Shown: positions 1 to 10,719, numbered from the stretch's first letter. The stretch is 60,000 bases of DNA from Nematostella vectensis (GCF_932526225.1 NC_064034.1:10357387-10417386); one strand, 5' to 3'. A program made the numbers and translations. Notes: a model not told the origin generated them from the letters alone.

Positions 1-133
1 TAAATTTTACCCTACCCCCCCCCCCCCCTTCACTGGGCAAGAGAAGTATGGAGGGCTCTCGACATGCGCTGTGCAAGCGTAAGTTCCACCCTCTCTGAAG
101 AAACAACAACTATTGTGATAATCATATAAATAT

Positions 134-139
134 TTTATT
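134..139 (-). terminator. Candidate polyadenylation signal AATAAA
   Basis: AATAAA on the minus strand lies downstream of the TAG at 324-326 and is followed by AT-rich sequence. It is a reasonable 3' end for the Lys-rich tail exons, but it is only a hexamer match. Confidence 0.35.
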
Positions 140-323
140 GAAAACATCAACGAGTTCACGTAAGTACAAAAACATCGGCACAGCTAGTAGGGTTGGTAAC
201 ATCAGACTGGCGCCTGTAAGTTAGTCTTGAAGTCGGTGAGATCTTGGTATTATTTTCTTGTATATAATTACATAACTTAGGTGTAGCACTGTTCATCTAA
301 TAAACGGTGCCCGACGCCCTGTA

Positions 324-361
324 CTATTTTTTAGATCCTGCTTTTTTGCCACCACCACGAC
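324..361 (-). CDS. Terminal exon of the Lys/Gly-rich tail, with stop codon
   Basis: This terminal exon follows the acceptor TTCCAG and enters in phase 1. With the split Gly it reads GRGGGKKAGSKK and then TAG. An AATAAA signal on the minus strand at 139-134, about 185 bases downstream of the stop, is a plausible polyadenylation site. The three exons together give a tail of about 40 residues, rich in Lys, Glu, Gly and Pro. I do not recognise the protein. Confidence 0.48.
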
Positions 362-446
362 CTGGAACATATAAAAGGTTGGGATATTAAAATACAAAAA
401 CTTTCAATGCCCTGTTACAACAAGACTTTTCGGCTGCAACTGTATA

Positions 447-622
447 GCAAAAAATGTTGCAGGTCGCACGCGCCCTGACACGTGTTTTTCGCAGCGACAT
501 GAAGCAATTTGGTGCAGAAAGTAGAAGAGAGTTCTACTTTTCGTGCGACTTTGAGAAATGCAAAACAAGTTGCAAAAGGGTGTCACACTTAGAAATGCGC
601 GTGCGCGTTGCAATGTTTTTTA
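447..622. mobile_element. MITE-like element with ~25 bp terminal inverted repeats
   Basis: The left end reads AAAAAATGTTGCAGGTCGCA. The reverse complement of the right end reads AAAAAACATTGCAACGCGCA, and both continue into CGCGC. About 20 of 25 positions match. The interior has no credible gene. The short open frames on both strands here are incidental. Confidence 0.5.
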
Positions 623-650
623 TGCGAGACAGAAAAAAGCGTTCGTGAGA

Positions 651-887
651 CAGGGCCTTAAACGAGTCAATGCAAGCATTCACGAGTTGAAACCGATATT
701 TTGAGTTGTGGAGGGTGTTTTCAGGTAAAACAGGGCCTACACACATCATTGCGAGCATTCACGAGTTGAAACCGATATTTTGAGTTGTGGAGGGTGTTTT
801 CAGGTAAAACAGGGCCTAAACACATCATTGCGAGCATGCACGAGTTGAAACCGATATTTTGAGTTGTGGAGGGTGTTTTCAGGTACA
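651..887. repeat. Three-copy tandem repeat, ~79 bp unit
   Basis: Copies start at CAGGGCCT at 651, 731 and 810. Each contains CACGAGTTGAAACCGATATT and GAGGGTGTTTTCAGGTA. Copies 2 and 3 are nearly identical and copy 1 is more diverged at its start. The third copy ends in AGGTACAAC instead of AGGTAAAAC. Confidence 0.9.
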
Positions 888-1047
888 ACAATCTGTCGAG
901 TTAGCTTCAGGTTATAATTATAAGGGGCCAGTCTTCGGGTTTCCAGAAATACGCTGCGTTTCTAATTTATCTTTGATTTTTGGTACCTCATCATTCTAAA
1001 TTCTAGACACTGCCGACGTTAAGATAAATAAAAAAAGTCAGGCTTAC

Positions 1048-1078
1048 CTCCTTTCTTGCCTTTCTCCTCCTCTTTGTG
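1048..1078 (-). CDS. 31 bp microexon of the Lys-rich tail
   Basis: This small exon lies between the acceptor TTATAG and the donor G|GTAAGC. It enters in phase 0 and leaves in phase 1, encoding HKEEEKGKKG. The donor is a strong consensus. Phase agrees with both the preceding (1207-1259) and following (324-361) exons, which is the main reason to believe it. Confidence 0.48.
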
Positions 1079-1206
1079 CTATAACAAATAAATTCAGAAG
1101 GTGAAAATCGTGAAGAGCGGGGTTGATGAATAAAAACGGGCCTCACGCCAGAAAGAACGAACGGTCGGCGAACGACAACGCAAGCACATTTGAAAATAAT
1201 ATTTAC

Positions 1207-1259
1207 CTCGTCTTTGCTCTGTTTCTCGGCTGGTTTGGGGGCAGCTGGCTTCTTTTTGT
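1207..1259 (-). CDS. Lys/Pro/Ala-rich internal exon of a C-terminal tail (gene uncertain)
   Basis: This is a 53 bp exon between the acceptor TATATTTAG and the donor GAG|GTAAAT. It enters in phase 1 and leaves in phase 0, encoding DKKKPAAPKPAEKQSKDE with the first Asp split. It joins in phase to the exon at 1048-1078. Composition suggests a charged, unstructured cytoplasmic or nuclear tail. It could be part of the Rh C-terminal tail 10.8 kb upstream. However, Rh exon 8 leaves in phase 0 and this exon needs phase 1, so at least one intervening exon would be required. Confidence 0.5.
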
Positions 1260-1379
1260 CTAAATATATAAAGAGAAGAATAAGTTGAATTAAGAATTCT
1301 AGCCTCGCCTCAATATTTTGCCTTCCTTCCAAGCAGAGGCCTCTTTTCTTTGTATTTTGCTGGGCATGGGAATTCTTTT

Positions 1380-2780
1380 ACTTGCGAACGCACTTAGCAA
1401 GCCGAAATGCAAAGAAAAGAGACCTCTTCTTGCAGTCTAAGAGTATTCCTTTACCGTCTTTTCCAGACATCTTGATTATTTTTTTGCAAAGATTTAGAGC
1501 TTTCTTCCTCTTCACTTGTATTCTTCGCTTCTTGAAGGACGAATGCAGCTGCTCTGAGCTTCCTTTCGTATATAGTAGTACTGTAAACCGGTTCTACTGG
1601 TTTTTCTAGCCAGTTTTGCTATCCTGCTTTCCTAACCAGAATTTATCCTAGACCAGATATACTAAAACTTGTTTTTAAAACAAGATCAAAGACCTCAGAC
1701 CTCAGAGAAGTGTCACGCAATCGATAATAGTGTGACAAATGGTTCCGTATCAACAAAGGCTCTACAATAAATTACTGTCCAAATTCATTTGCCTGCTTGA
1801 ATTTCGTTCTTTTCGGCAAGTATTAAAGATTTGTGTAGTTCCAATCGCCTGTGCCTCGAGCATAAAAGAGAATGCTAAAATCCAGGCTATTAATTATTAC
1901 AATATCATTTCCTTACAGAGCTTTTTCCACTCGTTTTCCTTCCAAACTAGGATCCGTGCAACAAGAAAAAAATCTAAAGGAGATAGAACCTAGAGAATAA
2001 TATAACGGCTCATGTGTTATCATAATTATTTTTTTTAGCAAATGAAACCTAAATGTGTTATCATAATTATTCTATTTATGAAGTGAAAACTTGTGCTCCA
2101 GTCTTGTTATTCGCAAGCTTATTCTGCAGACGCAGTTCAAGACCAACTAGACAAACAAGTATTTTTCTTGTCATAGTCACATGTCGTGTGCTAAGAACAT
2201 TCATTCTTCAATTTAGTCTTCAATTCCGGTTCGATTCTGGTTTCATAATAATTTGCATATCCAGTGTTTACTAGTCTGTATAAATGCAAGAGCGCGCGCA
2301 CGGTTTTTGATCATGAAAACGAGGCTTAATATGGAAATGTCCTTTGAATGGCGGTCATGTGACCCTCGTTCTGTGAATTTGTTTACAGCTTTTTTCTCCG
2401 GGTTTACGCCTTTTTCGCGTATTGTCGAACGAAATTTCTTTACAACTCAATAGAAATGTTTACAGTTAACAGAGGTAGGTAGTAGTTTTCAAATTATTTA
2501 TCGGAATGGAGTGACTTTACCGTCGTTTTATGCCGTCGAGGAACGCTTGACTGATATTTGGTAACGTACTAGTGGCCGACACGTTTTACCGGTACCAGTA
2601 GATTTTATTTCAAATTTTGCTTAGAATGAATTGATTACGATGTCTAATGTTGTAAGATACTTGTTGTTGAATTTATAACTGTAATTGGCCCGATCCTGCT
2701 TCCTGAATACTAGCTTGTTTGAGTACTAAATAATTTCAGTATATCTTATTTGATTTTGCACAACCCTTTACCCCATCTCA
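1380..2780. other. Gene-free stretch with a small tandem duplication
   Basis: I see no coding exon here. The short plus-strand reading frames have no recognisable content. The only structure noted is a ~44 bp tandem duplication at about 2010-2071, in which ATGTGTTATCATAATTATT occurs twice. Confidence 0.4.
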
Positions 2781-2786
2781 TTATGC

Positions 2787-3663
2787 ACTAGTCAATTGAA
2801 ACCCCCATAGTCCCGGGAAAGGGTGGGGGATTAGACTTTGACCCTGTACAAAACAGAGACAAAACTGCAGTCAAATGCGCCTACCCCTCGGGATGTAGAC
2901 TATAAGGCAACTACCCAACAACAAGTCATCTGAAAAAAGCCTTTATATTCAAAGCAAGTACACTTCAGCAAGTACATTTGTACTAATTACTATGAAGGGG
3001 GGGGGGGGGTGAACAGGTTCGGCAGATTCAGCCCCGAAATTCTCACAGATTACGGGTTTTGATGATTATTTTAGCGGATTGGGGGATTTTGGAAAAACGG
3101 CGGATCACAGATCTGTTGACAATTTGGGCGCAGATCTCGGATTTTGACTGCCTTGACAGTAGAGTTTCGGATTTTAAATGAATTTCAATCGAGCTTTTGT
3201 TTTATCTGTCAAACCATGCAGATCTAAAAATATCTGCGGATCCACGGATTTGTCCTAAAAATGTAGTAGATTGGCGGATTGACATACCCCTATTCACCCC
3301 TCCCCCCTTTGAAGATAACAATTACCAAAAAAATGGAAAATTAAATTACCTTTATCTGGCATTAGTTGTCATTCATATTTGTTTTTGCACATTCTGTAAT
3401 GCAGCTTGCCTCACACTGATACATGGAATTGCTTGCTACAGAAGAGGAAGTGTTTCAAACCAGACTAACATGTCTTTTGCAAAATACATTTGTGATGTTA
3501 GTCATTTGTCCCCAAGGCCCCATGGTGGGGACAAGACTAAGAGTCAAAAACTGTAAACTCCCCCACCCCCTTGGGACAGATTCTTGTTCAAAAGTGCTCT
3601 AAGCCCCCACCTTAACCCCACACTTCCCCAGGACCATGGGGGTGGGGGTTTCAAATGATTAGT
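2787..3663. mobile_element. MITE-like element, copy A, interrupted by a second element
   Basis: The left end reads ACTAGTCAATTGAAACCCCC, and the reverse complement of the right end reads ACTAATCATTTGAAACCCCC. Both are followed by a C/G-rich stretch with CCATGGTCC-like sequence and GGGTGGGGG. A second, shorter copy is at 31153-31345. Copy A is long because another element (2995-3310) sits inside it. The 119-codon plus-strand frame at 3197-3556 crosses these elements and is not a gene. Confidence 0.65.
2995..3310. mobile_element. Element nested inside MITE copy A
   Basis: The left end is a G run followed by TGAACAGG, and the right end is CCTATTCACCCC followed by a C run, so the ends are roughly inverted. 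The interior repeats variants of CGGATT (GCGGATTGGGGGATT, CACGGATTT). It separates the two halves of the flanking element, indicating later insertion. Confidence 0.5.
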
Positions 3664-4830
3664 GCATTACTATTAACTACATACGGAACTTGTTTTGTTT
3701 TGCATTCTGCACTCATGTTTGTTTACTAGAAATTACAGTGTATACTTTTGTTTGTTTCAAAAGATCTGACCTTTGTTTAATATAGGAAACAATGTTAATT
3801 TAAGTAAACTATTTTTCACTTTTTTTGCAAGGTTATTTAGGTGGATAGGAAGAGTATAATTGAGAGAGATAGAAAAAATAAGTTAGTTTTAATGATTGGT
3901 GATGGATTATATTAGATCATGGACGGCAGAAGTAAAAAGATATTTTGGGGGCACAACACAAATTGTTATGTTTTTATCTTCAACCCCCCACCCCTCTGTC
4001 TAAGGGGAGGCATTGCCCCTCGAACCCCCCTCCTCCCCCCAATTCTGCCGCCCATGTAGATGATTGATGGATTATATTATTGATGGATTAAATAGAGAGA
4101 TAAGTTAAGGTATTGGTATTAGTATGAGAAATTATAGATATGTTAGAGAGGAGATAATATATTTAGTTAGTAAGAAAGTGAAAATTGGTTTGTTTTATAT
4201 TCTTGTTGAAGGAGGAGAAAAATGGCTTTGGAATAATTTTTTTTTATTTTGTTATAAGAGTAGAAAATGTAAAACCTGACAAGTTGCAGAACCCATTCAT
4301 ATGTAGAACCCACCACCCTTAAGCTGGATGCAAAAGCTACATGCTGGATGGAGGGGGTACAGCTGTCCTACACAAGGCCATTTGGGATGGACCTGACTGA
4401 TAGACAGATTGAGCTATTGATTGATTGATTGATCCTATGATTGACTAACCGATTGATTGATCGATTGTAACCCATGCACTGATTGATGCAAATCATTAGG
4501 ATAGTATAGGATCCAGTATCAAAGTATTATCACAACAAAGGTTCGATCTAAACAGAATATCTATTTGTATGTTACAACATTAAGTAAATTATCATATATA
4601 TTGTACGACAACACATATAAGACATTGTATTTTTGGATATTATTTCATTGTTTTGAATCTCATTTTTTATTCTTTGGAATCTTATTTCTAATATCAAGTA
4701 GCGACCATCTTTCAAATACAAAGATATCAAATTGTTTAATATATTTGCAAATACAAAATCATTAAATTATATAGAGAGATATATAAGAGATATATTGACA
4801 CTTTTACTAGAATAACTTTTACAAGATTTT
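3664..4830. other. AT-rich gene-free stretch with simple repeats
   Basis: The stretch contains GATGGATTATATTA-type repeats around 3900-4090 and a run of ATTGATTG tetranucleotides at about 4410-4480. No exon was recognised. Confidence 0.4.
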
Positions 4831-4832
4831 GA

Positions 4833-5080
4833 GGATTACTCTGTCTTCCTATAAGGGCACAACTTTGTCATTTCACCAATGATTTCATTAACTCTGAAAA
4901 GCTTTCTTTCGATATCATCCAAATTAATGTCAATTTCCGATTCCTTCTTTGAAGATGCCTCCATAATCTTTCTTATCACAATTTTCTGAGGACAAGGCTG
5001 TTCTCTCTTTTCCTTCAATTTCTGGTCATTAGCCACTCCTTCTATTGTCCCCTTCTTTTGCTTTTTATCGTAAAAGAAAG
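4833..5080 (-). CDS. Possible terminal exon of an unrecognised Lys/Glu-rich protein
   Basis: A minus-strand open frame runs FFYDKKQKKGTIEGVANDQK and then about 55 residues rich in Lys, Glu, Ile and Arg, including NLDDIERKLFRVNEIIGEM. It ends TELYRK-like before a TAA at about 4836. The amphipathic, charged composition looks more like coding sequence than its surroundings, and an acceptor (AACACAG) lies just upstream. No family is recognised and no start exon joins in phase, so it could be a pseudogene or chance. Confidence 0.25.
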
Positions 5081-5134
5081 ACCAATACCAAAAGGTGCTG
5101 TGTTACTCTTTCTGTGGGATTGAAGATTGGTGAC

Positions 5135-5292
5135 ACATGCAAGGTTTATACAGTGGCTGATATTCCTTTATGCAGTTCATGGTTCAGGAGTTTGTTCTTT
5201 AGCCACTCCTCCAACGATGATGTGGACGAGGAAGTTTGAGCGGTCTGTTTCCAGCACCAGCTCTCCGTAACACTCTCGCTGCTATCCATTTC
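5135..5292 (-). pseudogene. Short coding-like frame sharing a duplicated segment with the frame at 4833-5080
   Basis: Two overlapping minus-strand frames are open here. One starts MDSSESVTESWCWKQTAQTS. The other reads ECYGELVLETDRSNFLVHII and then VGGVAKEQTPEP. GGVAKEQ resembles EGVANDQ of the neighbouring frame, because the bases TTAGCCACTCCT (plus strand) occur at both about 5029-5040 and 5202-5213. This could be a partial internal duplication or two exons. I cannot decide which, and function is unknown. Confidence 0.2.
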
Positions 5293-5691
5293 TGTGGCAA
5301 TATCATAAAACTATATTAACATTTTTGCACCGAAGAAGGAAAATAAAATGTTTATGATAAGTATAATAATTGCTCCCTGAGTACCATACCTTCATTTGAC
5401 ATTCAATATATTAAAAGTTATACACTCTGCTGTCGGTGGCCTTTTTGACTAGTCACCTAGCCTCTGTCGGATGAGTATCAATAAAAGAAAAGAGACATGC
5501 TAACAGGTATCTCCTAAGACTAAGTTTAAACGTCATATTATCTATGAGCCGTATTCAATGCAGACGTATACAAATAAATCAAGTTAATATTGTTTCATGG
5601 TTATTTGCATTAAATATGGCTCATAGGTAATACACATCTGAACAAACAACTATTGTATGTCTGAATTTTCTCCTTGACTTTGGAAATATGC

Positions 5692-5847
5692 AGGGTCGTA
5701 GCAGGGGGTGGGGCACTGGGGGAACGTGCCCCCCCAATATTTTCCAAAATTATAAGAAAATGACCAATAGGAATGTGGCTGTGCCCCCCATTGTTTTCTT
5801 AAGGTTTCCGTACCTTGCCCCCCATAATTCGAGGCTTGCTACGGCTA
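5692..5847. mobile_element. MITE-like element, GTAGCAGG family
   Basis: The left end is CAGGGTCGTAGCAGGGGGTG. The reverse complement of the right end contains AGCCGTAGCAAGC. The interior has CACTGGGGGAACGTGCCCCC. Related pieces are at 9429-9558, 12480-12578 and 17174-17198. Confidence 0.55.
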
Positions 5848-6960
5848 TTTTGTGAGAGGCCAAAGGGGACGTAACTTTTATTTTGTTTTGACATTTTTTT
5901 TTTAGTAAACCAGTAAGTAAACGTTTATTTTTTACCTTCAATTCAAAATATGATGCGAGAGAAAAATAATTTGACAGCAGTGTGGTGCAATGAACTGAGC
6001 CTTTTGCGGACAGACAAGTTATTTGGCAATAATAGAGGGAAAGAAATAAGCTTCGAAGGTGCTTTCTGAAACAATAGTAAAAATTGTTCAACATTTGTGA
6101 GGACCTTGACATGTAAAATAAGCATAAATTCTCTTAATAAAACGTTTGTCAACTTGTCATTTCTAATATGTGAATAGTCGAAACAAAAAAAATACATGCC
6201 AAATAGCTTTTTGTACCCCTTGATTATCTAGAAGGGGAAAGTTCAATGCAACCAACACTCACGAAAAATAGTCTGATTCAAAATTTCACTGTTTTCGAGA
6301 TAAACAACATTTCATAGATCAATTTGTACTCTAAAACTCCGATTTAGCATCAGTAAATAAAGTTTACTTGATAGAGAATATGGAAATATAATTAAATAAA
6401 AAGCTAGCTGTTATTTTCATGCCATTTTTGGCAAATTCTTACCAGATTTGATGTTCCCGCTGAGTTCTTGTCTCGTACGTTATTTGACGGTCAGATTCAA
6501 AAACTTCAAAATTGTGTATTTATGAATAAAATGACTCGCAATGACTCAACTTATTGTGTCGTTTATTACTCGACCGAGTTTGAAGCCATTCAGGGATTTC
6601 ACAGGGTTACTGAGTGTTCTCCCCACTATAAATAATTATTATTAATATTTATTAGATTCTATAGATAAATTCTATAAAGTTATATTGATGATAATTCTAT
6701 AAGAAATCATAGCGTGCCTTCATAGCGTTTTGGAAACCTTGGTGTTTGTTTGAAGAGTTATTGAGCAGACTGAAAAGCGAGTATTGACAGCACAAAATGT
6801 GCTGTCAGGACAGATATCAGTTTGGCTGGACGTTCATTCCATTGATGAATTTTCACGCGCGCTCATTGGTCAATACGGGTCACGTGTACATTTTCACTGG
6901 ACAAATATCAGGCGATAACGTCAAGCCAGCAACTGAGGTTTATATCATATATTTCAAATA
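5848..6960. other. AT-rich gene-free stretch
   Basis: Short open frames on the minus strand (about 120 and 84 codons, near 5750-6197) have no recognisable motif and overlap the transposable element. No exon or RNA gene was seen. Confidence 0.4.
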
Positions 6961-6962
6961 CT

Positions 6963-7068
6963 TTAAACTCATTGTCAGATTAGTTAGGGTTAGGTATTGG
7001 AGTGCGTACTGGTCTCCCGACTAAGCGCTACCCAGGGAACCATGGCAACCGGGCCACAGCTCCCCGCC
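6963..7068. repeat. SINE-like dispersed repeat, copy 1
   Basis: The stretch from TTAAACTCATTGTCAGAT to CACAGCTCCCCGCC is repeated at 7305-7411 with scattered changes. The core GGTCTCCCGACTAAG resembles the reverse complement of the 5S rRNA 3' domain over a short stretch. This raises, but does not prove, a 5S-derived SINE. Confidence 0.6.
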
Positions 7069-7304
7069 ACAAGGGATACGCGTCATACTGATTTCTCAGT
7101 GGAATATACTAACCATAAGCCTTGGAAGGGTGGGTGGGGACTGAAATCCGTGGATCTTAGGTGAGCGTTGTTTGTCTCACTCGAAACGCTGCCAGTGCAA
7201 GAAAGGCGCGGGGTGGTCCTTCTCCTGACCAGGGGCCAGCTATTCGGCCCCAGGGCGCGCGACCGTGACTCGGTTTAACTTCGTTTAAATTTTATTCAGA
7301 CACA

Positions 7305-7411
7305 TTTAAACTCATCCTCAGATAAGTTGGGGTTAGGTATCGGAGCGCGTGCTGGTCGCCCGACCAAGCGATACCCAGGGAACCATGGCAACCGGGCCAC
7401 AGCTCTCCGCC
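7305..7411. repeat. SINE-like dispersed repeat, copy 2
   Basis: This is a second copy of the 6963-7068 repeat in the same orientation. It can fold as GGTATCG...CGATACC with an inner GGTCG/CGACC stem. The flanking ATTCAGACACATTTAAA occurs just upstream (about 7293-7309) and again after the repeat (about 7434-7450), suggesting a composite unit of about 440 bp. Confidence 0.6.
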
Positions 7412-7450
7412 GACCAGGTGATTGAAAAGCTCATTCAGACACATTTAAAG

Positions 7451-8180
7451 GCTCTTATTTCCTATAGTTTTTTGGGCCTTACAAAAGTCTCATAACAATA
7501 ACATTGGAATCCTTTACATTTAAACCAATCAAGATCGTAACATGCTTTGGAAGTGAAGGGAAACGACCACACCCCCTCTGGACTAGGGCTTTCTAGATTG
7601 TGCTCGGCACTATTTTAGCGCAATTTGGGTTTGGGAGCACTATTTTGATCAGAGAGCACTTTTTGGGTAAACAAGTCAACTTCTAGCTTTTTTAACCCAA
7701 GTTACTAGGTTTTGTTGTCTTATATAGACATTTCTAGTTTCCTTGACTACAAATAATATTATCTCAACTAGGCTAAGACTGTAAGACTGGTGATTTCGAC
7801 ATTTTAATAAGTAGGCTGTGCTTTGGTAACCACAAATATTGGGTAGCATGTGGAGGTCATTACAATAATAGAATGCCTTATCTAGAAGATCTGTTTGCCA
7901 TGTTTTCCTGTTTTGCATCTATTGTAGTTATTTCTCGTTAGGAGATTGTTATAATTAAGGTCTGTTAACAGGTTTGACATTGGTGATGTTTGTAAATGAA
8001 CATAGTTTTTTTGGAAGTATCCAAATAACAAAGGTAAACAAACACAAAAGAGAACAAAGTCATTTATAATACAGTTAGTTGTATTATAAGTGTGATTTAC
8101 CCGTTCATGGACAACAATATAACTCTAATGCATGTATTAAATAAACGAAAGAATATTGCTTTTATTAAATAGTCAGTCAG
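7451..8180. other. Gene-free stretch
   Basis: No exon, RNA gene or clear repeat was seen apart from a C run that begins near 8187. Confidence 0.4.
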
Positions 8181-8186
8181 CTGAAG

Positions 8187-8640
8187 CCCCCCCCCCCCCC
8201 CCCACCAAGAATCTAAAGGTGTCGGTCCTTGATCCAAGGAGAACAAGCTCAACTGCTAGAAGGGGATGTCAAAGGGCAATCAAGTCGATGCCATAACCTT
8301 TCACATTGCAAGATTGCAATTTGCTGGAAAGACCAAATAAGCAATGAGCAAGTCCTAAAAAAGCTAATTTGTGAAGGGAAGTTTAAGGAGAAGATCCGTT
8401 ATGTGCTTAGACAAGATCAAGAATGTATTTGTGATGAAGCCATGACATAGAAATCCAAGAGGCAAGAAAGCGAGCAAGATTTAAAACAGCTAGGAGAAGG
8501 ACCGCGGAGAAGTATGGGGACTAGTCAGGGTGGGAGACTTGGGAGGAGTTGCGGGGTAAACGCGGCTCACTGCTAGAAGTGGGAAAACCCTGTGGAAGCC
8601 CATGTGCCACCAGGCACGAGGGGGAGGGGGGGGGGGGGTG
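8187..8640 (+). pseudogene. Possible decayed retrotransposon fragment after a poly-C run
   Basis: After a C run at 8187-8202, a plus-strand frame contains WKDQISNEQVLKKL, similar in style to the ISNEEVLKR motif near the C-terminus of some LINE polyproteins. The frame then breaks, and another frame continues with EARKRARFKTARRRTAEKYG and WEELRGKRGSLLE. There is no intact reverse transcriptase or endonuclease. The family assignment is a guess. Confidence 0.22.
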
Positions 8641-9428
8641 GTAGGCAACAAGGGCCTTCGCCATCCATCGTTGCTTGGTCCAGTTTCTAGTCATTGTAAA
8701 AGTACTTTTTTATTGTTTTTAAGGATATGTATATTTGCAACTGATTTTAAATGTCCTTGTTTGAGTCGCCCGTTTGAGACAGCGTCTTGCCCGCATTCCT
8801 AATCCCCCCCCCACCCTTATTGTGAGATTCTTTTATGTTCTATGGGGGTGGGGTTTCTCTGAAAAAAATATTTTAATAGTGAATGTATAAGTATACTTAG
8901 ATTTCCAGGATGTTTAAGGATGTGTGTATAACTGACCCTCCTATTATTTACACAACAATTAAACGGGGGCTATTAAAATTTGTGTCTTGAGTAAAAACCT
9001 TCCCTCGCCCCTCTGGGTTTTAAATGAGCGTCCCTTTTTCGTTATTTTTTCGCCTTAGAGCTGTATACGTCACGAATTACCTCGTGAAATTTCAGTAATT
9101 GTGTTAATTACAATTTCGCTAGCATTAATCTTAAAAAAGTGCCCAGATCATTGGAAAAACGACATCCAATGATTGATTCCCTTACTTGGTCATATATGAT
9201 ATCCTATAAAACCTCTAAAAATTGCAAACATAAACAGGAAAGGATATCGACTTTTTCTTTATTTTGTTGTCTAATGGGGATATACATAATGCAATGGAAA
9301 TCAAACTGGCGATTGAGCTTCCTACTTATGAATTAAAACATGCTAATCTACTAAATCAGACATGATAATGCCAAACTCAAGACCTTGTAACAATAAGGTT
9401 GTTATACTGTGCATTATATCAACTCGAT
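8641..9428. other. Gene-free stretch
   Basis: The stretch shows C-rich and G-rich runs (about 8805-8850) and AT-rich sequence. No gene recognised. Confidence 0.35.
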
Positions 9429-9558
9429 ACAGAGCTGTAGCAGGCCCCGAAGTATTTGGGGGGGGAGTGGTGGTGCACGGCATAATTTTGGGGTGTGGCA
9501 CGTGCCCCAAGAGCCCCCGTGCCCCCCAAAGCCTCACTCCCCCCTGCTACAGCTCTGT
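9429..9558. mobile_element. MITE, 130 bp, perfect 16 bp terminal inverted repeats
   Basis: ACAGAGCTGTAGCAGG at 9429-9444 is perfectly inverted at 9543-9558. The interior is GC-rich with GCACGTGCCCC. It is related to the GTAGCAGG family elsewhere in the window. Confidence 0.8.
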
Positions 9559-9965
9559 AATATGGTGAAATGTGCAGGTTGAAAAAGTTAAAAGGATGAA
9601 ATAATCTAAAATCTTACGTGCTTCTAATTCCGTGCAATTCCTATTATTGACTAATTCCTTTTATCGACTACAGTATATTAAAAGAGTACACACACAAATC
9701 TAGCCTACTGGCCTGAAAATGGCGTATTCCTGGAGGAACGACACGCGGTTAAGGTTGTTGCTGCTCGTGGTCTACACGTGAACAACACGTGATTAAAACT
9801 TGTGCTCCTCGTGACCTTGCTCGCCGCTGGAAGTGTCCTTGATGACGACATGAATGCTTTCCGATGGAACCTGCGCCATGCAAGACATGTGTTGGTGTTG
9901 AGGTTATTGATGATGACGGTTATTGACAATGGTTCTGGTGCAGATATGTTGGTTACATCCCCGGG

Positions 9966-10100
9966 TACCCAGGGCGTCGCGGTCAGCGTAACGAGGCGCG
10001 AGAACGAGGCGGCGAAGGGGGGAATTTTTTCCCGCCCCCTACCCCTCTTACGGCCTTGTTCCACCACATTCTCGCGCCTGTGACCTCGACGCCCTGGGCT
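9966..10100. mobile_element. MITE-like element, ~135 bp
   Basis: The left end is CCCAGGGCGTCGCGGTCA (9968-9985), and the right end is its inverse with one change (TGACCTCGACGCCCTGGG, 10081-10098). Further inside, GGCGCGAGAA on the left is mirrored by TTCTCGCGCC on the right. The element lies beside the GGT-rich minisatellite. Confidence 0.72.
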
Positions 10101-10124
10101 CCTGCGGATGTGTTGGTTATGACT

Positions 10125-10700
10125 GTGGTAGTGTGATGATGGTGATGATGATAATGGTTGTGGTTGTGGTGATTCATGTGGGTGGTGATGATGGTGGTGG
10201 TGACGTTGTGGTGTTGACGATGTGACAATGATAGTGGTGGTGTTGACGATGTGAACGATGATGGTGGTGGTGAGTGGTGGTGTAAATGATAATGATGGTG
10301 GTGGTGTTGACGATGTGAACGATGATGGTGGTGGTGGGTGGTGGTGGGTGGTGGTGTTGACGATGTGAATGATAATGGTGGTGGTGTTGACGATGTAAAT
10401 GATAATGATGGTGGTGGTGTTGACGATGTGACCGATAATGGTGGTGGTGGTGACGATGTGAATGATAATGATAATGGTGACGTAGTGGTGTTGACGATGT
10501 AAATGATAATGGTGGTGGTGGTGACGATGTGAATGATAATGGTGGGTGGTGGTGGTGACGATGTGAATGATAATGGTGGTGGTGTTGACGATGTGAATGA
10601 TAATGGTGGTGGTGTTGACGATGTAAATGATAATGGTGGTGGTGTTGACGATGTGAATGATAATGGTGGTGGTGAGTGGTGGTGGTGACGATGTGCTAGC
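10125..10700. repeat. GGT/GAT-rich minisatellite
   Basis: The array has irregular units of about 24-33 bp containing GACGATGTGAATGATAATGG followed by GTGGTGGTG runs. The plus strand is purine and T rich with almost no C. The 358-codon minus-strand frame across it (His/Thr/Ile-rich) is a by-product of the repeat. Confidence 0.9.
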
Positions 10701-10719
10701 GATAGTGGTAGTCGGTTTT

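Noticed and set aside
3197-3556. 119-codon plus-strand frame
   Set aside because: It crosses the junction between two nested transposable elements and has no recognisable motif.
5045-5239. Plus-strand 64-codon frame (TLSVGLKIGDTCKV...)
   Set aside because: It overlaps the minus-strand coding-like frames, shows no family match I could defend, and has no splice context.
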